Assembly: GCF_900100495.1 (NCBI RefSeq)
Contig: NZ_FNCT01000002.1
Location: 248,001 to 312,000, forward strand
From: Pseudomonas benzenivorans
GTDB lineage: Bacteria; Pseudomonadota; Gammaproteobacteria; Pseudomonadales; Pseudomonadaceae
Reading direction: 5' to 3'
Length of the DNA stretch: 64,000 bases
The notes under the pieces were generated by a model. The model was given only the letters and a program-made list of their open reading frames with translations. It was not told where the DNA came from and searched no databases. Of the stretch, positions 19,486-26,138 are shown piece after piece; position 1 is the stretch's first letter, and every line of letters begins with the position of its first letter. Made by a program: the position numbers and the translations under genes.

Positions 19486-19565
19486 TGGCGGGCCGCGTGG
19501 GGAGATCTTCCTTCGGGGGGTCTGCCAGCCCTAGGTCTGGTCTGCCAACCCTGCGCGGTTCGCCA
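19486..19565 (+). ncRNA. C4-antisense-RNA-like structured element upstream of the Bro-N gene
   Basis: The sequence GGCGGGCCGCGTGGGG...CCCTGCGCGGTTCGCC forms a long closing stem (about 19487-19501 with 19549-19564) around two hairpins: GATCTTCC/GGGGGGTC (19504-19522) and CCAG/CTGG (19525-19540). This fold and the wording (TGGCGGGC..GTGGGGAGATCTTC..TCTGCC..TCTGCCAACCC..CGCCACCC) are those I associate with the C4 antisense RNA region of P1/P4-type phages and prophage Ash/antirepressor leaders, where C4 RNA blocks translation of a downstream antirepressor. Here the downstream gene is a Bro-N protein, which fits. An Rfam C4 covariance search would settle it. Confidence 0.65.
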
Positions 19566-19621
19566 CCCATCCGTTTGGCAGCGGCGGTGGCGATTCCTTA
19601 ACGACCTAGGAAGACACCACC

Positions 19622-20122
19622 ATGCACGAAGCACTGACCCCTCTCACCTTCCACCGCTACAACCGCCAGATGCGCGGCCTGATGATCGACAACCAGCCCT
19701 GGTTCGTCGCCCGCGATATCGGCCTGTTGATGGGCCACCGCAACCCCGAACGCATCTGCCATTCGATGGACGACGACCAGATCGACAGCGTGCGCATCGC
19801 CCAGGCCGGCGGCGAGGAAGAGCTGATCGTCATCAGCGAATCCGGCGTCTACCGCGCGCTGTGCCGTTTTACCCACCCGGAGAACCGTAGCCTGCGCCGT
19901 TGGCTGACCCTGGAGGTGATTCCCGCCCTGCGCGATGCGCAGAGCCCGGCAGCCAGCGCGCCGCGCCGCAGCCTGATGAGCTGGGATGCGCAGCGGATCA
20001 GCCTGCTGGAATGGCAAGGCGAGCTGTGGATCCCCTTGCAGGCCCTGCCCGCTTTCGGCCAGGACCGCGCAACCGGCAAGGGCACAACGCGGGCCAGTCT
20101 GCTGCCACGCTGGCTGCGCTGA
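19622..20122 (+). CDS. Bro-N domain protein (phage antirepressor-like)
   Basis: A 166-residue protein whose first ~110 residues match the Bro-N/antirepressor fold: LTFHRYNRQMRGLMIDNQPWFVARDIGLLMGHRNPERICHSMDDDQI..., ELIVISESGVYRALCRFTHPENRSLRRWLTLEVIPALR. Phage antirepressors (P1/P22 Ant, BRO proteins) use this domain to bind repressors or DNA. The C-terminal 55 residues (SWDAQRISLLEWQGELWIPLQALPAFG) repeat a short motif and carry no recognised domain. ATG 19622 follows a GGAAGACACCACC leader. A C4-like RNA sits 57 bases upstream and no other phage gene is nearby, so this looks like a solitary, domesticated or remnant antirepressor unit. Confidence 0.75.
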   Translation: MHEALTPLTFHRYNRQMRGLMIDNQPWFVARDIGLLMGHRNPERICHSMDDDQIDSVRIAQAGGEEELIVISESGVYRALCRFTHPENRSLRRWLTLEVIPALRDAQSPAASAPRRSLMSWDAQRISLLEWQGELWIPLQALPAFGQDRATGKGTTRASLLPRWLR

Positions 20123-20185
20123 GGCTCATGGGCGGACGGGCCTGGGTCCGTTCACCTTGGCACCGCCGCCATTCAAGGACTGCGC

Positions 20186-21075
20186 ATGCCGCTGTGGATA
20201 TTGTTTCTGTATAGGTTGCTGTTGCGCTGGCTATTTCCCGGCCGGCAGCGCCGCAGCGTCCATGGCTGGAAACGAGACATGCCCGCTTCGCCTGCCCGCC
20301 ACACCCGCAAACCCGCCTGGGTCATCGATGAACTGGTCCGCCTCAAGGCGCTGATACCGCAGGCGGGTTGCCGGCATATCGCCGATACCTTCAACCGGCG
20401 CTTCGCCGCGAAGCAGCAGGTGAGCGTCAGCAAGTCCTATGTGGCCTATACCCTGCGCCAACGGCAGTATGAAATCGCCGAGGCACGGCGCCGCATCAGG
20501 CGGCGCCAAGCCACGACGGGGCCGGCCAACCACACCTGGGCGCTGGACTTGACCGGCAAGCAGGATATTCACGGTCAGCAGCACGCCATCCTCGGCCTGG
20601 TCGATCATGGCACGCGCCGGCTGCTGACCCTCATCGGCCTGCCGAACAAGTCCGCCTGGACGCTGCTCGGTCATGTGTTTCTGGCGATTGGCCGTTTCGG
20701 CAAACCGCAGGCCATTCGCAGCGATAACGAGCGGGTGTTTACCGGCAGGCTGTTCAGAACAGTGCTGCGCCTGACCGGGATTCGCCAACAGTTTAGCGAC
20801 CTCGGCTGTCCCTGGCAGAACGGCCGGATCGAGCGGCTGTTCGGCACCTTGAAAGGCAAGCTGGACCGCTGGCGGGTGCTCGACCGCGCACAACTGCAAG
20901 CCGCGCTGGAGACCTTCGCCTTTTGGTATAACACCGTGCGCCCGCACAAAACCTCGGCGGACGCACGCCGCTGGAAGCCTGGCAGGGCATTGACCCTTAC
21001 CGGCGAGCGCCGAAGCGGGAGGAATGGTTCGAGGCCTGGGATGGTTTGTTGCAGGGTTACCATTTGCGCTTCTAG
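20186..21075 (+). pseudogene. DDE (rve-type) transposase/integrase, frameshifted near the C-terminus
   Basis: An IS-type transposase of about 296 residues: an N-terminal helix-turn-helix region (PAWVIDELVRLKALIPQAGCRHIADTFNRRF) and an integrase core with the catalytic triad D (WALDLTGKQD), D (IRSDNERVF) and E (GRIERLFGTLKGKL). At the AAAA run 20950-20953 the frame shifts: the zero frame gives HKTSADARRWK and runs on to 21106 with no homology, whereas the -1 frame gives HKNLGGRTPLEAWQGIDPYRRAPKREEWFEAWDGLL and stops at 21075, the normal ending. One A has been lost, or the base call is wrong. No clear terminal inverted repeats or target duplication were found. It probably marks decay of the element that brought in the island. 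Confidence 0.75.
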
Positions 21076-21396
21076 CGCCGGCAACCGGTCAACGAGACAA
21101 GGATGAAATCATCGGGCACCTGTCCACGGATAGGCTGGCAGAACTCAGCCCCATAGAGGGAAAAGGCGGGATTTCGCAGGAAAATGCCGCACCGTCCAGG
21201 TGAAAAACCGACGAACGGCGGGCGACAACGGCAATACCAGGCAGCCTGGAAGCTAGAAATCCCCCGCCGGGGCGAGGGGAAAGGCTGTTGGACTTTTGGA
21301 CGGGACAAAAAAACAGGCGGCAAAATAGTGGCGCGCATTAAAACACATGGCACCTTGACATCAGGCTAGAAATAACGTGTAGCCGTCACAAAACGA
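21076..21396. other. Non-coding stretch between transposase and pbpC
   Basis: This contains no supportable gene. The last ~80 bases are AT-richer than the surroundings, with an A7 run at 21308-21314. The motif TGACATCAGGCTA at 21356-21368 recurs as TGACATCAGGTTA at 23970-23982, on the other side of pbpC. IS ends may lie here but none could be defined. Confidence 0.4.
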
Positions 21397-23751
21397 TCAA
21401 TCCACATTGAACTCCAGCCGCGCGGTCTGTCCGCTCTCGTCCAGCACGCTGAGCTGGTACTGGCCGCTGCGGCTGAAGGCGTGGTTGAAGGTCGCCTCGG
21501 CGGCGCTTGCGCCGATCGGCCGGCCGTCGACGAACCACCAGCGCCGGCCGCTGCCGCCCAGGGCCGAGAGGCGCAGGCGCAGCGGCGCGGCGCTGGCGGC
21601 CGGGCGGCGCAGGCGGTCGCCCGCGCGCACCCCGACGATCGACAGCGGCGCGGCGAGCGCCTCGTGCTGCGGCGGGCAGGCCGGATCGACGGCCGGCAGG
21701 CGCGCGCTGCGCCGTTCCCGGCGCGGCAGCCAGGGCTCCAGCGGCGCCGGCCACAGGGCCAAGCTGTGGGGCCGGGCGCCGGGACAGCCGGCGGCGACGC
21801 GCAACCCCTCGGCGTTGAGCCAGAGCCTTTCCTGCAGGCCCAGGCCCAGCGGCTGATCCAGCGCCTGCAGGGTCGGCGGCGTGGTGCCGGCCAGGGTCCA
21901 GGCGAAACGCTGGCGCCGGCAGTTGGGATCGCCCTTGGCCATCGGCTGGCCCAGCGGCCAGCAGATCGCCGCCACGCCGACCTCCGCCGGCTGCGGGTCG
22001 GCCGGCACGCCGAGGCCGCGCTGGCTGTCGCGGTTGACCAGCAGGTCGTGCACCTGCAACAACAGCGGCGCCGCCGAGGCCAGGCCGAACTGGCCGGGCA
22101 CCGGGGTGCCATCCGGGCGGCCGATCCACACCCCGAGCACATAGCGCGGCGCCACGCCGATCGCCCAGGCATCGCGAAAACCGTAGCTGGTGCCGGTCTT
22201 CCAGGCCAGGGTCGGGCGCTGCACCAGCTGCGCGCGCGGGTCGCGGTCCGGCCGCGCCTGTCCGCCGAGGATGCGCCGGATGATCCAGGCCGCCCCCGAC
22301 GACAGCAGGCGCCGCTCGTACAGCGCAACTTGCGGCTGAAAACGCAGACGCGCGGCCTTGCCGCCACGGGCGAAGGCGCTGTAGCCGCCGACCAGCTCCT
22401 CCAGGCGACTGCCGGCGCCGCCGAGGATCAGCGCCAGGTTCGGCTCGGCCAGCGGCGGCAGGGCCAGCGGCACCCCGGCGCTGTGCAGTTCGCCGGCGAA
22501 CCGCTTCGGCCCGTAGGCTTCCAGCAGTTGCACCGCCGGCAGGTTGAGCGAGCGCGCCAGCGCCTCGCTGGCCGACACCGCGCCGCTGAAGCCGGCGGCG
22601 AAGTTGCCCGGGCGGTAGTCGCCATAGCGCCGCGGCACGTCCTGCAGCAGCGACTCGGAATGGATCAGCCCGGCGTCCAGGGCCAGGCCGTAGAGGAAGG
22701 GCTTCAGGGTCGAGCCGGGCGAACGCTGGGCGGCGATCATGTCGACGTGGCCGAAGCGCCTGGCGTCGCCGATGTCCAGCGAGCCGAGGTAGGCGCGCAC
22801 CGCCATGCTCGGCTGCTCGACCACCAGGATCGCCGCCGAGGTGCGCTCCGGCAGGCGCGCGCGCCAGCCCAGCAGCAGGTCCTCCAGGCGGCGCTGCAGG
22901 GCGGCATCGAGGGTGGTGCGGATCAGCGGCGGGCTGTCGGCCTTGTTCAGCCGCCGCGCCAACAAGGGCGCGAGCCGCGGTTCCTGGCGCGGGGCGAGCA
23001 GCACCGGCTCCTGCAGGGCGTCCGCGACCGCCGCCTGCGGCCATACGCCGAAGCTCGCCAGGCGCCTGAGCACCTTGTCGCGCGCCGCCTGGGCGCGCGC
23101 GGGATGACGATCGGGACGCAGGCGGCTGGGCGCCTGCGGCAGCACCGCGAGCAAGGCGGCTTCGGCGCGGGTCAGGCTGGCCGGCGACTTGCCCAGGTAG
23201 CTCCAACTGGCGGCGGCGACGCCCTGCAGGGTACCGCCGAACGGCGCGCGATTCAGATAGAGGGCGAGGATCTGCTCCTTGGACAGGTGCCATTCCAGCT
23301 GCGTCGTGCGCCACAGCTGCTTGAGCTTGCCGGGCAGGCTGCGCGCATGCGGATCGAGCAGGCGCGCCACCTGCATCGACAGGGTGCTGCCGCCGGAGAC
23401 CAGCCGGCCACCGGACAGGTTCTGCCAGGCCGCACGGCCCAGGGCCAGCGGATTGACCCCGGGATGCCGGTAGAACCAGCGATCCTCGTAGGTCAGCAGC
23501 GCCTCCAGGTAATAGGGCGACACCTCATCCAGCGTCACCGGGTAGCGCCACACCCCGTCGCGGTCGGCGAAACGCCACAGCGGCGTGCCGTCCTCGGCCA
23601 GCACCACCCGCGCCAGATCGTCCTTTGGCAGCGGCAGCGGAAACAGGCGGTCGGCGATCAGCAGAAGCGCCAGCAGCACTATCGGCAGCGATACAAACCC
23701 ATGCCGGCGGCGTATCCAGACGAACAGTGCATCCCGGCGACCTTCGAACAC
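21397..23751 (-). CDS. pbpC: Penicillin-binding protein 1C (bifunctional transglycosylase/transpeptidase)
   Basis: A 784-residue inner-membrane enzyme for peptidoglycan synthesis. One membrane anchor (about 17-36) is followed by the GT51 transglycosylase (EDRWFYRHPGVNPLALGRA, GGSTLSMQVARLLDP, KEQILALYLNRAPFGG), the transpeptidase with active-site S-x-x-K in SPGSTLKPFLYG, the SxN motif (SLN) and KTG in WKTGTSYGFRD, and a C-terminal BiPBP_C domain (about 690-784). The start is a GTG at 23751 with an AGGAGG site. pbpC normally sits next to yfhM, whose alpha-2-macroglobulin guards the periplasm; here about 2.4 kb separates them, though both keep the same strand. Confidence 0.93.
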   Translation of the reverse strand: MFEGRRDALFVWIRRRHGFVSLPIVLLALLLIADRLFPLPLPKDDLARVVLAEDGTPLWRFADRDGVWRYPVTLDEVSPYYLEALLTYEDRWFYRHPGVNPLALGRAAWQNLSGGRLVSGGSTLSMQVARLLDPHARSLPGKLKQLWRTTQLEWHLSKEQILALYLNRAPFGGTLQGVAAASWSYLGKSPASLTRAEAALLAVLPQAPSRLRPDRHPARAQAARDKVLRRLASFGVWPQAAVADALQEPVLLAPRQEPRLAPLLARRLNKADSPPLIRTTLDAALQRRLEDLLLGWRARLPERTSAAILVVEQPSMAVRAYLGSLDIGDARRFGHVDMIAAQRSPGSTLKPFLYGLALDAGLIHSESLLQDVPRRYGDYRPGNFAAGFSGAVSASEALARSLNLPAVQLLEAYGPKRFAGELHSAGVPLALPPLAEPNLALILGGAGSRLEELVGGYSAFARGGKAARLRFQPQVALYERRLLSSGAAWIIRRILGGQARPDRDPRAQLVQRPTLAWKTGTSYGFRDAWAIGVAPRYVLGVWIGRPDGTPVPGQFGLASAAPLLLQVHDLLVNRDSQRGLGVPADPQPAEVGVAAICWPLGQPMAKGDPNCRRQRFAWTLAGTTPPTLQALDQPLGLGLQERLWLNAEGLRVAAGCPGARPHSLALWPAPLEPWLPRRERRSARLPAVDPACPPQHEALAAPLSIVGVRAGDRLRRPAASAAPLRLRLSALGGSGRRWWFVDGRPIGASAAEATFNHAFSRSGQYQLSVLDESGQTARLEFNVD

Positions 23752-24196
23752 CCGGCAAACCTCCTAACAGACTGTAATCAAATGCTTTTTACCAAAGCAG
23801 AGGTAACGCATCGGCATCCGTAAGTCGCCATTTATTTGGCGATATTTATTTGCCTACCGGCTAAAAATCGACCAACCCTCGCCGACCGTCGGAATCCCGG
23901 CGAAAAGCCCTCGAATACTGTTTCACCGGCTTTACAACGTCTCGGCGCCGACCTACACCCATATCAAACTGACATCAGGTTAAGTGGGCCGTTCTCCTGA
24001 GTCAGCAGCCACCAAGACATTGGCCTCAACCTTAGCCTCATGACTCCCAACCAGGGATCACAGGATACCGCGAAAGCTGCGAGCGCCGACCGGGGCATGC
24101 AGCTTGGGGTCGATCAGGCCCCATATAGGGAGCGCCGCAGCGGAATGGTCTGACTAGTAGGAGAGGAGCGCTCTTTTACCGGGCAGGACAGCAATC
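23752..24196. other. Leader region upstream of the collagen-like gene
   Basis: It has no gene. On the plus strand AAGCTGC (24074-24080) pairs with GCAGCTT (24099-24105), followed by GGGG (24106-24109) with CCCC (24119-24122), so the region before the collagen-like gene may be a folded 5' leader. The pbpC start region takes up the left end. I do not recognise a riboswitch class. Confidence 0.4.
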
Positions 24197-25135
24197 ATGG
24201 AATACAAGTCTCCAAGTAGTTCTCGGCAGGCAGCAGACCACAACCAGGCGACAGCAATGGATGCAGGCAGGCCTTTACGCGGTGCCATGGCTGCTGTACC
24301 TGCCGCGCTGCTGTCGGCGGTGCTAATCGGCCTCAGTGCGCCAGTGCTGGCGGATCACGATGTCGAGCATGTAGTGACCAATCTCAAGGGCGGCCTCGGC
24401 GCTCTCGAACAGCGGGTTTGGGACTGCGAGCGCGGCATCAACGGCGCCTGCCCCGGCACCAAGGGGGAGAAGGGCGATACAGGAGAACAAGGACCGGCCG
24501 GACCACAGGGGCCACAAGGAGAGACCGGTGCCACTGGTGCCAATGGTGCCACCGGAGCAACAGGGCTACAGGGGCCACAGGGCGAGACTGGACCGCAGGG
24601 ACCGGCGGGCCCCACCGGCCCGCAAGGCCCGATTGGCGAAACAGGAGCAACTGGTGCTACCGGTGCTACCGGGGCAACTGGCGCTACCGGAGCAACAGGA
24701 CTGCAGGGCGAAGTCGGACCTGAGGGGCCACAGGGCGAGACTGGACCGCAGGGACTGGCAGGCCCCACCGGCCCGCAGGGCGACACCGGCCCAACTGGCG
24801 CGCTAGGACCGCAGGGCGCAACTGGCGCAACAGGCCCGCAGGGCATCCAAGGCATCCAAGGCCCGACTGGCTTGGCCGCCTGGGAATCCGTATCCATCAC
24901 CTGCAACAGCACGGGCGATAACGTGAGCTGCACGGCGACCTGCGGCGAGAACAAGAAAGTGCTCGGCGGCGGTGTAAGCAATCCCAACAGCAATTGGAAG
25001 GTCGTTTACAGCTACCCGCTAGCGGACGAGACGGGGTGGAGCTGGACGGCGGCGCTAACCCGGACAAGCGGCGCGAGTAACCAGAGTAATGCGACCTCTG
25101 CCACCGTTTACGCCCTCTGCGCCTATACCGACTAG
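24197..25135 (+). CDS. Exported collagen-like protein with about 47 uninterrupted Gly-X-Y triplets
   Basis: A 312-residue protein. An unusually long N-terminal extension (1-30) precedes a signal-like hydrophobic segment (about 31-52, [24 protein letters not shown]), a short coiled-coil-like region ([26 protein letters not shown]), then about 47 consecutive Gly-X-Y triplets (from [12 protein letters not shown] to GPTGLA) including a (GAT)6 run, and a C-terminal domain of about 85 residues with several cysteines ([28 protein letters not shown]). Bacterial collagen-like proteins form triple helices on surfaces or in matrices; trimer and surface location are inferred. It is followed 24 bases on by a small exported protein. 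The (GAT) stretch could vary in length by replication slippage. Confidence 0.88.
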   Translation: MEYKSPSSSRQAADHNQATAMDAGRPLRGAMAAVPAALLSAVLIGLSAPVLADHDVEHVVTNLKGGLGALEQRVWDCERGINGACPGTKGEKGDTGEQGPAGPQGPQGETGATGANGATGATGLQGPQGETGPQGPAGPTGPQGPIGETGATGATGATGATGATGATGLQGEVGPEGPQGETGPQGLAGPTGPQGDTGPTGALGPQGATGATGPQGIQGIQGPTGLAAWESVSITCNSTGDNVSCTATCGENKKVLGGGVSNPNSNWKVVYSYPLADETGWSWTAALTRTSGASNQSNATSATVYALCAYTD

Positions 25136-25159
25136 CACGACAAACCCGGGAGGTTAGTC

Positions 25160-25462
25160 ATGAACAAGTATGCGATCCCCCTCTGTACAGCAGTGGCGCT
25201 GCTGCTGAGCGGCCCGGCCCTGGCCGGGCACTGCGACGCCGACATGATTGAGGCGCAGACTGCGCTCAACCAGGCCTACCAGGTCGAGCCCCAAGTGCTG
25301 GACGCGGCATCGGCCTTGCTGGACTCCGCCACCGCGGTTTGCGCGCAGGAAGAACAGCTGCTGGCAAACGCGGAATTCGACTCGCCCATGCTGGAGCCGG
25401 ATTATGTGTCGTTGGGTCAAGCCATTCTGATCAACGTCACCGCACTGGTCGGCGGCCCATAA
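25160..25462 (+). CDS. Small exported protein of unknown function, downstream of the collagen-like gene
   Basis: A 100-residue protein with a signal peptide (MNKYAIPLCTAVALLLSGPALAG, cleavage near residue 22) and an acidic, helical mature part with two cysteines (C25 and C61 by count): HCDADMIEAQTALNQAYQVEPQVLDAASALLDSATAVCAQEEQLLANAEF. A strong GGGAGG ribosome site precedes ATG 25160, 24 bases after the collagen-like stop, so the two are cotranscribed. A rho-independent terminator follows at 25493-25530. No family is recognised; a partner or chaperone role for the collagen-like protein is a guess from position. Confidence 0.7.
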   Translation: MNKYAIPLCTAVALLLSGPALAGHCDADMIEAQTALNQAYQVEPQVLDAASALLDSATAVCAQEEQLLANAEFDSPMLEPDYVSLGQAILINVTALVGGP

Positions 25463-25492
25463 GTCGGGCGGAGACAGCCGTTCCTGCAACCA

Positions 25493-25530
25493 GGGTGCAA
25501 GCGCCGCCACGGCCTTGCACCCTTCTTTTT
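25493..25530 (+). terminator. Rho-independent terminator of the collagen-like operon
   Basis: GGGTGCAAG (25493-25501) pairs exactly with CTTGCACCC (25514-25522), extended inward by GC pairs, and is followed by TTCTTTTT (25523-25530). Confidence 0.85.
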
Positions 25531-25768
25531 GCAGCGTACTGTTCCAATTCCCCGGCACACTCCACGACCCGGCTTGGTCTACTGCACGCACCCCACCAGT
25601 TCGGCACAGGCTCTCCCCGGATTACATCCGGGGGCAGGCAAAGCACTGACCATCTGCCCCACAGCCCAATACCCCTGCGAGCGCGATCAAGGAATGGCAC
25701 ACTAGCGGCCTCTGCCGGCGCCGATGGATGACCATCGTCGCCGGCGTTCGGCGGACAGGAACGGCTAG
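25531..25768. other. Intergenic region before the small membrane protein
   Basis: No coding sequence is supported. It should contain the promoter of the gene at 25769; a GACAGGAACGG stretch close to the start gives a modest ribosome site. Confidence 0.4.
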
Positions 25769-26062
25769 ATGCGGGTGGAAGGTTTTTTCGAGTGGCTCGG
25801 CCAGGCGTTTGGCACGGTCATCCGTTTTATCGTCGAGAGCCTGAGCGGCTTCTTCGGCTTGCTGGGCGATGCGGTCGGCGGTTTTATCAATGGCATGGCC
25901 AAGGCCCTGGGCGTCACCCCCTCGCTGCTCGGCATCGCCGTGCTGCTGATTGGCCTGCTGTTCCTCTATGCCGCCGTGCGCGCCTTCCTGCGCCGCTCGA
26001 TCTTCGTTGGGGTCATCTGGTTGCTGCTCGGCTTATGGTTGCTCGGCGGGCTGATCAGCTAG
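25769..26062 (+). CDS. Small two-helix membrane protein, function unknown
   Basis: A 97-residue protein: an amphipathic N-terminal half (VEGFFEWLGQAFGTVIRFIVESLSGFFGLLGDAVGGFINGMAKALG) and two membrane helices (LLGIAVLLIGLLFLYAAVRAF and IFVGVIWLLLGLWLLGGLI) joined by a basic turn (LRRS). The layout is that of small inner-membrane proteins whose amphipathic part lies on the membrane. No domain name can be given. It is convergent with yfhM, separated by a 20-bp perfect inverted repeat. Confidence 0.65.
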   Translation: MRVEGFFEWLGQAFGTVIRFIVESLSGFFGLLGDAVGGFINGMAKALGVTPSLLGIAVLLIGLLFLYAAVRAFLRRSIFVGVIWLLLGLWLLGGLIS

Positions 26063-26075
26063 CGCCCTCTATTTC

Positions 26076-26128
26076 CCCGGATTGCATCCAGGCTACCAGA
26101 GCGAACCCTAGCCTGGATGCAATCCGGG
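26076..26128. terminator. Perfect 20-bp inverted repeat between convergent genes
   Basis: CCCGGATTGCATCCAGGCTA (26076-26095) and its exact complement (26109-26128) surround a 13-base loop. The words CCCGGATTGC / TAGCCTGGATGCAATCCGGG belong to a repeat seen often between Pseudomonas genes. It could terminate both converging transcripts but lacks a T tract. Confidence 0.6.
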
Positions 26129-26138
26129 AAGCCTTATA

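Noticed and set aside
20940..20960. Programmed -1 frameshifting in the transposase
   Set aside because: The A4 run in zero frame CAC-AAA-ACC is not a good slippery heptamer and lies near the C-terminus, not between orfA and orfB; loss of one base is simpler.
24060..24190. c-di-GMP (GEMM) riboswitch before the collagen-like gene
   Set aside because: A CACAGG...GAAA stretch is suggestive, but the conserved GEMM core around the tetraloop receptor and 3' half is missing; only a generic folded leader is claimed.
24540..24860. CRISPR array, because of regular short repeats
   Set aside because: The repeats are in-frame Gly-X-Y codons of the collagen-like gene with 9-base periodicity and no spacers.
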